A stretch of DNA of 64,000 bases from Roseisolibacter agri (GTDB lineage: Bacteria > Gemmatimonadota > Gemmatimonadetes > Gemmatimonadales > Gemmatimonadaceae): contig NZ_BRXS01000001.1 in assembly GCF_030159095.1 (NCBI RefSeq), positions 62,001 to 126,000 on the forward strand. The letters run 5' to 3'. The position numbers and the translations under genes are program-made. Positions 24,226 through 32,500 of the stretch are shown here, piece by piece. The notes beneath the pieces are model-generated. The model made no database searches, was not told the DNA's origin, and saw only the letters and a program-made list of their open reading frames with translations. Numbering within the stretch: position 1 is the stretch's first letter; every line of letters begins with the position of its first letter.

Positions 24226-25244
24226 GCGCGCACCTCCTCGGTGGTGCCCAGCACGGGCAGGTTGGCCTCGATGGCGGCGCGGTGCTGCTCGTACTGTGGC
24301 GGCAGTCGCAGCGCCTCGCCCAGCGTCTCCAGCGGCTCGTCGATCAGGAACCCGGGGCCGTCCGTGGCCAGCTCGAACAGCACGCCCCCCGGCGCCCGGA
24401 AGTAGACGGACTCGAAGTACTGCCGGTCCCGGACCGTCGTCGGCTGTAGCCCGGTGGCCGCGACGGCCGAGCGCATCGCCAGCTCCGCGGCCGCGTCGCC
24501 GACGCGGAAGGCCACGTGGTGCACCGAGCCGACGCCGTCGGCCGCGCCCCAGAAGCCCTGCACGTCGCGCACGTCCACGATCCGGCCCAGCGTCGCGTCG
24601 TCGGCGACGAAGCGCGTGGTCATGCCGTCGCTCGCCACGCGGCGCCAGCCCATCGGGCCGGTGAGCAGCGCGGCCTGGCCCTCCGCATCCTCGACCCAGA
24701 GCGTCACGCCGTACACGCCGCGGATCGCATGCTCCGCCGGGACCGCGTCGGGACCGGGCGCGCTCCACCCGGGCAGCGCGGCCGCGCGCGGGTCGGCCGC
24801 GAGCGCCAGTCGCATCCCGTCCGGATCGGTGAACGTCACGACCGTCTCGCCGTCGGCGCCGAAGCGCCGCTGCGGGAGCTCGTGCGGGACGTGGTGCGCC
24901 GACAGCCGGTCGAGCCACCAGCCCAGCGACGCCGCGGGAATCGCGAGCGCGGTCTCGCCGACCTGGCCCGCGCCCAGCCGCCCCTTCCGGCCGGTGGGCC
25001 AAGGGAAGACGGTGAACAGCGAGCCCGGCGTGCCGGTCTCGTCGCCGAAGTAGAAGTGGTAGGCGCTCGGATCGTCGAAGTTGACCGTGCGCTTCACCAG
25101 GCGCATGCCCAGCACGCCGACGTAGAAGTCGAGGACGCGCTGCGGATCGCCGGAGATGGCGGTGACGTGGTGGAGCCCCTGCGCCCGGACGGCGGGAGCG
25201 TCGGTCGCGGGGGTGGGGCGGGTCGTATCGGCAGCGTCGGTCAT
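24222..25244 (-). CDS. Ring-cleaving dioxygenase, MhqO/MhqA-type (VOC superfamily)
   Basis: 340 residues from ATG 25244, with CGGAGGA seven bases before it. Two VOC modules are seen. The first begins GLHHVTAISGDPQRVLDFYVGVLGMRLVK and contains HFYFGDETG; the second is around GVYGVTLWVEDAEGQAALL, with SVHHVAFRV and YFRAPGGVLFELATDGPGF. Metal-ligand candidates are the His of HHVT, the His of HHVAF and the Glu of LFELATD. This family cleaves hydroquinone/catechol-type rings and is normally induced by quinone stress through MhqR-type MarR repressors. It forms a two-gene operon with the MhqD-like hydrolase. Confidence 0.92.
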   Translation of the reverse strand: MTDAADTTRPTPATDAPAVRAQGLHHVTAISGDPQRVLDFYVGVLGMRLVKRTVNFDDPSAYHFYFGDETGTPGSLFTVFPWPTGRKGRLGAGQVGETALAIPAASLGWWLDRLSAHHVPHELPQRRFGADGETVVTFTDPDGMRLALAADPRAAALPGWSAPGPDAVPAEHAIRGVYGVTLWVEDAEGQAALLTGPMGWRRVASDGMTTRFVADDATLGRIVDVRDVQGFWGAADGVGSVHHVAFRVGDAAAELAMRSAVAATGLQPTTVRDRQYFESVYFRAPGGVLFELATDGPGFLIDEPLETLGEALRLPPQYEQHRAAIEANLPVLGTTEEVRA

Positions 25245-25269
25245 CGGGTCCTCCGGTCAGGGCCGGTCA

Positions 25270-25291
25270 GTTGTCTCAGTGCTAAGATAAT
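25270..25291 (-). promoter_or_regulatory. MarR-like dyad operator upstream of the dioxygenase operon
   Basis: On the minus strand TTATCTTA-GCAC-TGAGACAA forms an 8-bp imperfect dyad (6 of 8 positions), centred about 36 bp upstream of the start codon. This AT-richer island stands out in a GC-rich intergenic stretch and includes a possible -10 (TACATT/TTATCT). A MarR-type repressor such as an MhqR homologue is the likely binder; none is encoded nearby. Confidence 0.5.
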
Positions 25292-25331
25292 GTACCCGAC
25301 GGTCCGCGCAACGGTCCGCGCGTCCACCGCG

Positions 25332-25817
25332 CTACCGCCGGCGGATCGGGTTGTCGATGTCGGCCGCGATCCGCCACGGCTGCCCGGCCGTCGACCGCTT
25401 GAGCGCGAGCACGAACTTCCCGCCGTCCGCCTCCCCCGGCGCGCCCGCGAACGCGCCGATGATCCAGCCCACCGTGTCCGCCGTCGCGTAGCCCAGCGCG
25501 CGCAGCGCCAGCGGGCCGCCCTGGCCGCGGTACCCCTCGGCGATCGCGGCCCGGCCGCGCCGCGGCGGTGCGCCGTTCGCGAGCACGAAGCCGTCCTCCG
25601 CGAACAGCGCCGCCAGCCCGTCGGCGTCGCGCGCGCTCCACGCGCGCTCGTAGTCGCGCAGCACCCGGTCCAGCTCCGGCGGCAGCGTCACGCTCGGCAA
25701 CGGCGCGGCCTGGGACGCGGCGGCGCCCGCGGCGGGCGGCTGCGCGTCGCAGCCGACGGGGGCCAGCACGAGTGCGGCCAGCAGCGGCGCACACGAGACG
25801 AGCGATCGGAGGCGCAT
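25332..25817 (-). CDS. SnoaL/DUF4440-like lipoprotein
   Basis: 161 residues. The N-terminal signal ends in a lipobox-like LAPVGC, followed by an Ala/Pro linker. The C-terminal 110 residues are an NTF2-like fold: LDRVLRDYERAWSARDADGLAALFAEDGFVLANG is the classic opening helix of DUF4440/SnoaL proteins, followed by a conserved RGRAAIAEGYRG and strands ending WRIAADIDNPI. Family members range from small isomerases to steroid- or ligand-binding proteins; no catalytic residue can be assigned. It is 27 bp downstream of the putative metallopeptidase on the same strand and probably co-transcribed. Confidence 0.8.
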   Translation of the reverse strand: MRLRSLVSCAPLLAALVLAPVGCDAQPPAAGAAASQAAPLPSVTLPPELDRVLRDYERAWSARDADGLAALFAEDGFVLANGAPPRRGRAAIAEGYRGQGGPLALRALGYATADTVGWIIGAFAGAPGEADGGKFVLALKRSTAGQPWRIAADIDNPIRRR

Positions 25818-25844
25818 GGCGAGGGAGCTCCGGTGATGGCGGGG

Positions 25845-27095
25845 TCAGGGGCGCGCGTCGGGCGTCTGCGGCGACAGCAGCGCGGCGGCGCGCGCGGCGA
25901 TCTGCTGCTCCAGCAGGTCGAGCCACGCGTCGAGCGCGGGGCCGTAGATGCGGCGCGCCTCGGCCAGCGTCTGCACGCGCAGCAGCGCGCGGAGCTGCGC
26001 CAGGTCGCCGCCGCGCGCGAGCGCGTCGATCACCGCGCCGGCCACCGGGTACGCGACGCCGGGCGGCAGGCGGTCCCAGTCGGCCCACAGCGCGCGCACG
26101 TCCACCTGCGTGGTGCCGAGCCCGGAGAGCGCGGCCGCCGCCTCGCCGACGCGGTCCTGCGTGCTGCCGTCGAAGTAGACCGCGACGCCCTCGGTCACCA
26201 GCAGCGTCGCGACGACGGGCCGCACCGCACGGTACGCGATCACGTGCGCCAGCTCGTGCCCGACCGTCTGGTCCCACGTCATGTGCGTCAGCCCCACGGT
26301 CGGCCGCGCGAAGTGGACGCGCGTCAGTCCGGCCGCGTGGGCCTCCGTCTCCGTGTCCCAGATGAACATGTCGATCGGCTTCGGCGCGCTCACGACCGAC
26401 GTGTCGCCGAGCGCGGCGGCGATCTGCATCGCGGCCCGCTCGCGCACGTCGGCGAACGCCGCGCGATCGAGGATCGGCGCGGTCGGGCTCACGCGCAGGC
26501 GCAGGTGCGGGGTGCGCAGCGAGATCCAGCGCGCGTACGTCGTGTCGAACCCGAACAGGCGCCAGTCGGTGGCGACGGTCGCGGCGAGGCGCGTGGTCGG
26601 GCGCAGCGCGGCGACGCCGGCGAGCGCCTCGCGCGCGCGCTCGGGGTCGCCCAGGGCGTAGCGCACCTTGCCGACGTACGCGAGCGCCCAGCCGCGCGCG
26701 GCGTCGCGCAGCGTGTCGAGCGCCAGCGCGCGCTCCAGGTGCGGCAGCGCGGCCGCGGCGTCGCCCATGTCGGCGAGCGCGCGTCCGGCGGCGACGCTCG
26801 CGGCGAAGCGCGCGTTCCGGTGCGACGACGGCAGCTCCTCGAGGGCGCGCTCGGCGCGCGCCACGGTGCCCGGTCGATCACCACGCGCGTAGGCCGCCCA
26901 CGTCGAGTCGACGAGCGCGCGCGTGCGGGCGGCCGCCGCCGGCTCGCGCGCGGTGGGCCCACCGCCGCGGACCGGCGCGAGGTTCGGCTGCGCGCGCAGC
27001 GGCGTGGCCGCGGACGCGCCGGCCGCCAGCGTCGCGGCGAGGGCGCCCACGGCCCGGGCGAGGCGGCGTCGCGCGCGGGCGGCGCGTGGCGGCAT
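25845..27095 (-). CDS. TPR-containing putative gluzincin-type metallopeptidase
   Basis: 416 residues from ATG 27095. Signal peptide RRRLARAVGALAATLAAGASA. Residues about 60-180 look like TPR helices (ALVDSTWAAYARGDRPGTVARAERALEE; MGDAAAALPHLERALALD). The C-terminal half has VGHELAHVIAYRAV, an HExxH zinc motif, and a downstream VTEGVAVYFDG that could provide the Glu ligand, as in peptidase MA / gluzincin families. So it is likely an exported zinc peptidase or peptidase-like protein. The strand order is this gene, then the SnoaL-like lipoprotein. Confidence 0.78.
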   Translation of the reverse strand: MPPRAARARRRLARAVGALAATLAAGASAATPLRAQPNLAPVRGGGPTAREPAAAARTRALVDSTWAAYARGDRPGTVARAERALEELPSSHRNARFAASVAAGRALADMGDAAAALPHLERALALDTLRDAARGWALAYVGKVRYALGDPERAREALAGVAALRPTTRLAATVATDWRLFGFDTTYARWISLRTPHLRLRVSPTAPILDRAAFADVRERAAMQIAAALGDTSVVSAPKPIDMFIWDTETEAHAAGLTRVHFARPTVGLTHMTWDQTVGHELAHVIAYRAVRPVVATLLVTEGVAVYFDGSTQDRVGEAAAALSGLGTTQVDVRALWADWDRLPPGVAYPVAGAVIDALARGGDLAQLRALLRVQTLAEARRIYGPALDAWLDLLEQQIAARAAALLSPQTPDARP

Positions 27096-27234
27096 GCGGG
27101 CGGGAGCGGTGGAAGTGGAACCGGATGTCGGCGGAGGCGCGGCGTGCGCGCTCCGACATCGCCACGCTGCACCACGCGTGCGCGGGGCGCCAGCCCGGTG
27201 GGACGGCCGCGGCCGCTCGTGGGACGAACGGGCG

Positions 27235-27969
27235 CTAGCCGCGTAGCGCGCGCCACACCAGCCATGCGCCCAGCAGCCCGATGGCGACGGCGAGCACGCG
27301 GCGGTAGCGCTCGGGCGACACGCCCAGCAGCACGCGCTCGCCGAGCACCGTGCCGACCAGCACGCCGATGCTCGCGATCGCGATGGGACCGGCGAGCGGC
27401 AGCAGCGACGCGCCCGCGCGCCACACGTACACCGGCGTGCGTGCCGCATCCACGAGCAGCCCCGTGGCCGTCGCGGTGGCGACGAACGCGCGCGGCGTGA
27501 GCGCGAACGTGCCCAGCGCCGCGGCGCGCAGCCCGCCCTGGTTGCCGGCCAGCCCGCCGAACGCGCCCGAGAGCAGGCCGAGTCCCCACACGACCGGCCC
27601 GTGCGGATGCCAGCGCGCGGCCAGGCCCACCAGCGTCGCGAACGCCGTCAGCAGGAGCAGCGCGCCCAGCGCGAGCGTCAGCGTGCGCCCGCCGGCGCCC
27701 GCGTACCCCAGCGCGCCGAGCAGGCCGCCGAGCGCGCTGAGGACCCCGAAGCGCCGCAGCACCGCGCCGTCGATCGCGTCGCGCAGCCGCCAGCAGCGCA
27801 GCGCGGTGGCCACCGCGTGCGGCAGCGCGACCACGGCGACCGCGGTGGGCATGTCCAGGCGCGTGGCCAGCAGGGGGGTCAGCAGGCTGCCGATCCCGAA
27901 GCCGACGAGCGACGCGGTCGCGCCCGAGAGCACGGCGACGGCGAGGAGGGCGAGCTCGAACCAGGGCAC
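27235..27969 (-). CDS. TauE/SafE family sulfite/organosulfonate exporter
   Basis: 244 residues, almost wholly hydrophobic, with seven to eight predicted membrane helices. The two-repeat family pattern is visible: N-terminal LLAVAVLSGATASLVGFGIGSLLTPLL (the Gly-rich loop typical of the first repeat) and internal LGLLSGAFGGLAGNQGGLRAAAL (the second). Members export sulfite, sulfoacetate or related anions, or act as generic anion permeases; no sulfur gene adjoins it here. It is divergent from the acyl-ACP desaturase, with a 163-bp gap holding no other feature I can see. The 27096-27234 gap is likewise featureless. Confidence 0.88.
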   Translation of the reverse strand: MPWFELALLAVAVLSGATASLVGFGIGSLLTPLLATRLDMPTAVAVVALPHAVATALRCWRLRDAIDGAVLRRFGVLSALGGLLGALGYAGAGGRTLTLALGALLLLTAFATLVGLAARWHPHGPVVWGLGLLSGAFGGLAGNQGGLRAAALGTFALTPRAFVATATATGLLVDAARTPVYVWRAGASLLPLAGPIAIASIGVLVGTVLGERVLLGVSPERYRRVLAVAIGLLGAWLVWRALRG

Positions 27970-28132
27970 CGGATCGCGCGTTGCAGGAAGGGCGGACGAA
28001 GGCGAGGCCGGCCGCAGTCGTGCGGCGCGGCGCGCCTTTAGCTACACGGGCGCGGCGTCCGCCGCCATCGGTCGCACTCACCTCTCGGGTCACCGCTGGA
28101 CGCCCCCCCGTGCACCCGACATCATTCCGCGC

Positions 28133-29107
28133 ATGACGACGACCCAACCCGCCGCGGAGACGCTCGCGAAGGTGGAAGTGCTGGCCGACCTCGAGGAGGT
28201 CGTGCACACGCTGATGGAGAGCCACGAGGCGAAGCGCGTCCTCTGGTTCCCGAGCGAGCTGCTCGCGCCGCCGCCGGACACGGACCCGGACCGCTACGTC
28301 TCCGAGCTGCGCAAGCGCGCCGAGGGGATCAGCCTGCCGATGCGCGTCGCGCTGGCGCTCAACCTCCTGACCGAGGAAGGGCTGCCGCACTTCCACCGCC
28401 TGCTGGCCGCGTACCTGGGGAGCGACAGCTTCTGGACGCGCTGGACGAACCTGTGGACGGCGGAGGAGGACCGGCACGGCGCGGTGCTGCACGACTACGC
28501 GCGCGACAGCCGCATCCTCGACAACCCGGTGCTCGAGCGGATGCAGTTCGAGTACCTCAAGGCGGGCTTCGAGCCGGCGTGGGACAAGGACCCGTACCGC
28601 GTCTTTGTCTACACGACGCTGCAGGAGCGCGCGACGCAGGTCAGCCACGCGAACACGGGCAAGCTCGCGAGCGCGTACGAGCCGACGATCGGCGAGGTGC
28701 TGGCGAACGTCGCGAAGGAGGAGGCGCGGCACTACACGTTCTACCGCGCGATCTTCAAGGAAGTCCTCAAGCGCGACCCGAACCGCGCGCTCGTCTCGGC
28801 GGCCGAGGTGATGCCGTCGATCGACATGCCGGGCGTGAGCATGCCGCACTTCCGCGAGATGGCGGACGTGATCCGCCGCGCCGGGATCTACGGCCCCAGG
28901 GACTACCTGAGGATCGTCGAGGAGCAGATCCGCTACTGGGCGATCGACAAGCTCGAGGGGCTGGACGAGATGGGGAAGGTCGCGCAGGAGAAGATCCTGG
29001 GCATCCCCAAGCGGCTGGAGCGCGTGGCCGACGCGATGGAGTCGCGCAGCCGCGCGAAGTCCTTCTCGTTCGCGGTGGCGTTCGGGAAGGAGTTCTCGAT
29101 GGCCTAG
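28133..29107 (+). CDS. Acyl-ACP desaturase (soluble diiron, stearoyl-ACP 9-desaturase type)
   Basis: 324 residues. Diiron ligands of the FA_desaturase_2 family are visible: EEGLPHFHRLL, AEEDRHGAVLHDYA (EExxH), QERATQVSH, and KEEARHYTFYRAIF (EExxH). This cytosolic enzyme introduces a cis double bond into acyl-ACP using O2 and reduced ferredoxin, making monounsaturated membrane fatty acids under aerobic conditions. Length and motif spacing are normal and no signal peptide is present. The stop codon overlaps by four bases the stop of the convergent small gene. Confidence 0.93.
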   Translation: MTTTQPAAETLAKVEVLADLEEVVHTLMESHEAKRVLWFPSELLAPPPDTDPDRYVSELRKRAEGISLPMRVALALNLLTEEGLPHFHRLLAAYLGSDSFWTRWTNLWTAEEDRHGAVLHDYARDSRILDNPVLERMQFEYLKAGFEPAWDKDPYRVFVYTTLQERATQVSHANTGKLASAYEPTIGEVLANVAKEEARHYTFYRAIFKEVLKRDPNRALVSAAEVMPSIDMPGVSMPHFREMADVIRRAGIYGPRDYLRIVEEQIRYWAIDKLEGLDEMGKVAQEKILGIPKRLERVADAMESRSRAKSFSFAVAFGKEFSMA

Positions 29108-29532
29108 CGCCGCGCGGGCGCGTCGTCCGACGTCCAGGCGCTGGCCACCGCGCCGCGCAGGACGTCGGGCGTGCGCCCGAGGAAGGCCCAGGCCTGTCGC
29201 CTGCTGCGCGTGACCAGCGACGCCGATTCCTCGATGTCGCACAGGAGCTGGTACATGCGCAGCATGCCGAAGGCGATCGGCGTCCTGACCAGCGCAACCC
29301 GGCGCGCCGCCCGGTCGAACGGGTTGTGGTCGGCGAGCAGGCGCATGTCGGCGGCCGTCGCGGCGAAGACGGTCGTCTTCTGGAAGTCGGCGAGCTGCGC
29401 GAAGTCGGGCGAGAAGGCGGGATCGGCGGCCAGCGCCGTCGCGTGCGCGATCATCTCGCGGCCCGCGAGCCTGCCGACCGCGCAGGTGTACACCAGCCGC
29501 GCCTCGGGATAGATGTGATACGTCGCGGGCAT
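29104..29532 (-). CDS. Hypothetical protein, 142 aa, downstream of LuxR-type regulator
   Basis: From ATG 29532. The sequence begins MPATYHIYPEARLVYTCAVG and continues with a mixed alpha/beta pattern (REMIAHATALAADPAFSPDF...LADFQKTTVFAATAADMRLL). This resembles the short STAS-like/'hypothetical' domain often seen beside LuxR-type genes, in which an N-terminal strand pair is followed by helices. It follows the LuxR-type regulator by 14 bp on the same strand, so it is probably translated from the same mRNA. Function unknown. Confidence 0.7.
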   Translation of the reverse strand: MPATYHIYPEARLVYTCAVGRLAGREMIAHATALAADPAFSPDFAQLADFQKTTVFAATAADMRLLADHNPFDRAARRVALVRTPIAFGMLRMYQLLCDIEESASLVTRSRRQAWAFLGRTPDVLRGAVASAWTSDDAPARR

Positions 29533-29546
29533 GGGCGCGCCTCCCC

Positions 29547-30731
29547 TCAGCCCACCGCGCCGAGGAGCGTCGCCGCGACCTCGCTGCGGCGCTTCACGCC
29601 CAGCTTCGCCATCACGCGCTCGGTGTGGTGCCGCGCGGTGTGCGCGCTCACACCGAGTGCCGCGGCCAGCTCCGCGTTGCGCAGCCGGCGCGCGAGCAGC
29701 TGCGCGACCTCGGCCTCGCGCGTCGTCAGGCCGAGCGCCTGCAGTGCCGCCGCGGGCACCGCGTCGCGCACGGACGTGCCGGCGCTCGGTGCGACGAGCG
29801 TCGTCGGCGCCGTCGCGTCGATCTCGAGCGACACCTGCACCGCGCCCTCCACACCCCACAGCAGCGCGGACGCGTAGGTCGCGCGCAGCGTGTAGCGCGC
29901 CAGCGGCGTGATGACGGCGAGCGAGGGGCGCAGCGCGCCCGCCGCCGCCGCGGCGCTCCGGCGCAGCGCGCGCAGGTCGTGCGCCATCGTATGCATCGCG
30001 CCCACCACGTCGTCGCGCGCGGGCTCGCCGGCGAGCGCCTCGCGCAGCGCCACGTTGCGGTGCAGCTCGCGCCTGTCGGGGCCCACGATCAGCAGCGCGT
30101 CGCGCACCGCGTCGATGGTCGCCAGCAGCGCCGCCTGGCGCGGGCCGAAGCTGGACAGCGCGTGGTGCGCCGTGCGGATGGCCGGCAGCAGCATCCGCAG
30201 CACCTCGGCGTCGGTCGGGCCGCCGAAGCGTCCGTGCCCGCGGCGGTCGTAGCCGAGGGTGAGGAACATCTCGCCGCCGCGGACCGTGGTCGTCGTGCCC
30301 GAGCAGTCCTTGAAGCCCGCGGGCAGCAGCCCCTCGTTGTAGAACAGGCCGCGCTGCCCGTCGATCCCCATCGCGTTCATCACGCGGAAGTTGTCGCTCT
30401 CGTGCCAGACCTCGATGCGGTGCGCGCGGCGATGCTCGAACCACGCGACGACGCCGGGATCGAAGTTGATGTGCAGCCCCGTCTCCGGGTCCGCCGCCGA
30501 CAGCGCCTCCAGGCGGCGCTCGGCGTCGTCGTCCACGCTGCGCCCGAAGTAGCGGAGCCGCTGCCCCTCGGGCCACGTGATCATCGCGTTGGCGCCGCCG
30601 AACAGGGTGCGCAGCCGCTCCTCGACCTCGGTCCACCACGGGATCGGGTCCGGTCCGACCGACGGCGCGAGCAGCGCCTCCACCGCCGCACCCAGGTGCG
30701 TCGTGTCCTCGTGCGTCAGGTGCAGCGACAT
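29547..30731 (-). CDS. LuxR-type transcriptional regulator, paralogue 1
   Basis: 394 residues. The C-terminal GerE/LuxR helix-turn-helix is clear: LTTREAEVAQLLARRLRNAELAAALGVSAHTARHHTERVMAKLGV. The N-terminal 320 residues have no recognised receiver or AHL-binding domain. They start MSLHLTHEDTTHLGAAVEALLAPS and contain a GAF-like mid-part (MNAMGIDGQRGLFYNEGLLPAGF). A second family member with the same opening and HTH lies at 35220-36338. It follows the amine oxidase by nine bases and precedes a small unknown gene by 14, forming a likely three-gene operon. Confidence 0.85.
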   Translation of the reverse strand: MSLHLTHEDTTHLGAAVEALLAPSVGPDPIPWWTEVEERLRTLFGGANAMITWPEGQRLRYFGRSVDDDAERRLEALSAADPETGLHINFDPGVVAWFEHRRAHRIEVWHESDNFRVMNAMGIDGQRGLFYNEGLLPAGFKDCSGTTTTVRGGEMFLTLGYDRRGHGRFGGPTDAEVLRMLLPAIRTAHHALSSFGPRQAALLATIDAVRDALLIVGPDRRELHRNVALREALAGEPARDDVVGAMHTMAHDLRALRRSAAAAAGALRPSLAVITPLARYTLRATYASALLWGVEGAVQVSLEIDATAPTTLVAPSAGTSVRDAVPAAALQALGLTTREAEVAQLLARRLRNAELAAALGVSAHTARHHTERVMAKLGVKRRSEVAATLLGAVG

Positions 30732-30740
30732 CTGGGAGAG

Positions 30741-32342
30741 CTACGCCTTGGGAATCTGCCCCACCGCGGCGAGCACCTCGCGCGCGGCCCGCGCGCCCGA
30801 CTCCACCGCGCCCTCAAGATAGCCCTGGGCGTCCACGGACGTGTGCTCGCCCGCGAAGTGGCAGGCGCCCACGGCCTCGCCCTCCGCGCCCGCGAACGCG
30901 GTGTACTGCCCGACCTTCCAGTACGAGTACGAGCCGAGCGTCCACGGATGGCGCGGCCAGTCCTCGAACGCCACGCGGCCGTCGTACTGCGCGGTGATCC
31001 CCGGCAGCACCGGCTCGACGCGGCCGAGGAACTCCGTCGCCAGCGCGGCGGGCAGGCGTCCGCTCTGCGCGCGCGCGGCGTCGCCGCCCGTGTAGTCCAC
31101 GAGGATGCCCGCGGTGCCCGCCTGCGCGCGCGTCGCCTCCCACGTCTGCTGGTAGCCGCGGTCCGACGTCGTGTCGCCGTTGCAGCCGATCGCGTTCCAG
31201 TGCCGCGTGCGGAACTGCAGCGCGAGCTTCGCGTTCGCGCCCATGCCCAGCTCGCGGATCGCGCGCTCCTTCACGGCGGGGAAGCCCGCGCCCGCGAAGT
31301 CCACGCGCTCGCGCAGGATGCTGAACGGCAGCGCGAGCACCACGCGGTCAACGATCATCGTCGCGCCGCCGCGGAAGCCCAGCGCCCACCGGCCGCCGAG
31401 CGCGGTGGCGATGGACGTCAGCTCGTAGCCCTTCGCGACCTGGCCGACGAGCTGCTCCTCGATGCGCGACGCCAGCTGGTCGTTGCCGCCGCGCACCTTG
31501 TACTTCTCGTTGGACGGGCCGAACACGCGCAGCTGCCCCTGCCCGACGGCGCCGAGCAGGTAGATCAGGTTCAGCGCGCTCTGGTCGTGCGCCTCGGCGC
31601 CGTACTCGATGACGTAGGCCGTCTCGAGCAGCTGGCCGAGGCGCGACGTGCGGCCGCCCGGCACCGTGGCGTCGATCCACTGCGCGACGGACATCGCGTC
31701 GAGCGCGCGGCCGCGCGGCGTGGACTGCGTGTAGAGCGTCGGGTAGCCCGCCTCGACGTAGTCGCGCTTGAGCGGCTGCCACACCGCCTTCAGGTCGCGC
31801 GCGGCCTCCTCGGGCGAGTAGGCCGCGTCGTCGAACCAGTAGCGCGCCTCGGTGCCGTTGGGCTCCGCGGCCAGCACGTTGTCGAGCGTCAGCCCCAGCT
31901 CGCGCGCCAGCTGGCGCACGTTGGCGTGCGACTGGTCGATCAGCTCCCCGCCGCGCTCCGCGAGCTGGCCGCCGGCGAACGTCGAGTCGCGGCGCGTCCA
32001 GCAGCGGCCGCCCGCGCGGTCGCTGGCCTCGAACACCGTCGCGGCGATGCCGGCCTGACGCAGGCGCAGCGCGCAGGTGAGCCCCGCGAGCCCCGCGCCC
32101 ACGACGGCGACGCTGATCGGCGCGCCGCCGGGCGTGCCGCCGCCACGCTCGAAGCGCGGCGCCGCGGGGACGGTGAGCGGGTCGTCGGCGCAGGCGGTGG
32201 CGCCCAGCGCGGCCATCGCGCCCGCGGCGCCGAGGAAGGCGCGGCGGTCGAGCAGCGCGTCGGTGGGGAGGCCGCTGCGGTGCGACGTGTCGGCCACGCG
32301 GGCGAGCGCGGCGAGCTGGCGGAGGAGGGGGGTCCGAGGCAT
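30741..32342 (-). CDS. Tat-exported flavin amine oxidase
   Basis: 533 residues. An N-terminal twin-Arg signal (DRRAFLGAAGAMAALG, near residues 33-48) points to Tat export of a folded flavoprotein, with a possible lipobox (ATAC). The FAD dinucleotide fold reads VAVVGAGLAGLTCALRLRQAG, followed by EASDRAGGRCWT. The C-terminal flavin-contact segment is FAGEHTSVDAQGYLEGAVESG. This is the FAD-dependent monoamine oxidase/amino-acid oxidase family, forming an imine and H2O2 from amines or amino acids. The tandem 55-bp repeat lies directly upstream of its start. Confidence 0.93.
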   Translation of the reverse strand: MPRTPLLRQLAALARVADTSHRSGLPTDALLDRRAFLGAAGAMAALGATACADDPLTVPAAPRFERGGGTPGGAPISVAVVGAGLAGLTCALRLRQAGIAATVFEASDRAGGRCWTRRDSTFAGGQLAERGGELIDQSHANVRQLARELGLTLDNVLAAEPNGTEARYWFDDAAYSPEEAARDLKAVWQPLKRDYVEAGYPTLYTQSTPRGRALDAMSVAQWIDATVPGGRTSRLGQLLETAYVIEYGAEAHDQSALNLIYLLGAVGQGQLRVFGPSNEKYKVRGGNDQLASRIEEQLVGQVAKGYELTSIATALGGRWALGFRGGATMIVDRVVLALPFSILRERVDFAGAGFPAVKERAIRELGMGANAKLALQFRTRHWNAIGCNGDTTSDRGYQQTWEATRAQAGTAGILVDYTGGDAARAQSGRLPAALATEFLGRVEPVLPGITAQYDGRVAFEDWPRHPWTLGSYSYWKVGQYTAFAGAEGEAVGACHFAGEHTSVDAQGYLEGAVESGARAAREVLAAVGQIPKA

Positions 32343-32370
32343 GGTCGCCCACGGTAGGGCGGCCGGCTCA

Positions 32371-32500
32371 TCCGCGCCAGAGCGGATTCCTCACGCCGCC
32401 GCCCGGGGCGGCCGCGAGTGCCTGATCCGCGCCAGAGCGGATTCCTCACGCCGCCGCCCGGGGCGGCCGCGAGTGCCTGATCCGCGCCAGAGCGGGCTTT
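32371..32500. repeat. 55-bp tandem repeat, two identical units plus a diverged third
   Basis: Units 32371-32425 and 32426-32480 are identical and start TCCGCGCCAGAGCGG. The third (from 32481) shares the first 15 bases and then diverges while keeping the GCCGCCGCCCGG...CCGGCCGCGAG core; it runs into the 3' end and stop codon (32501) of the DUF5700-like gene. Each unit carries a GC-rich inverted GCCGCC-CCCGGGG-GGCGGC core. The array therefore probably arose by duplication of the gene's 3' end, and it now separates that gene from the amine oxidase. Confidence 0.9.

Noticed and set aside
32371-32500. 55-bp repeats considered as CRISPR
   Set aside because: The units are contiguous with no spacer and no cas genes in the window.
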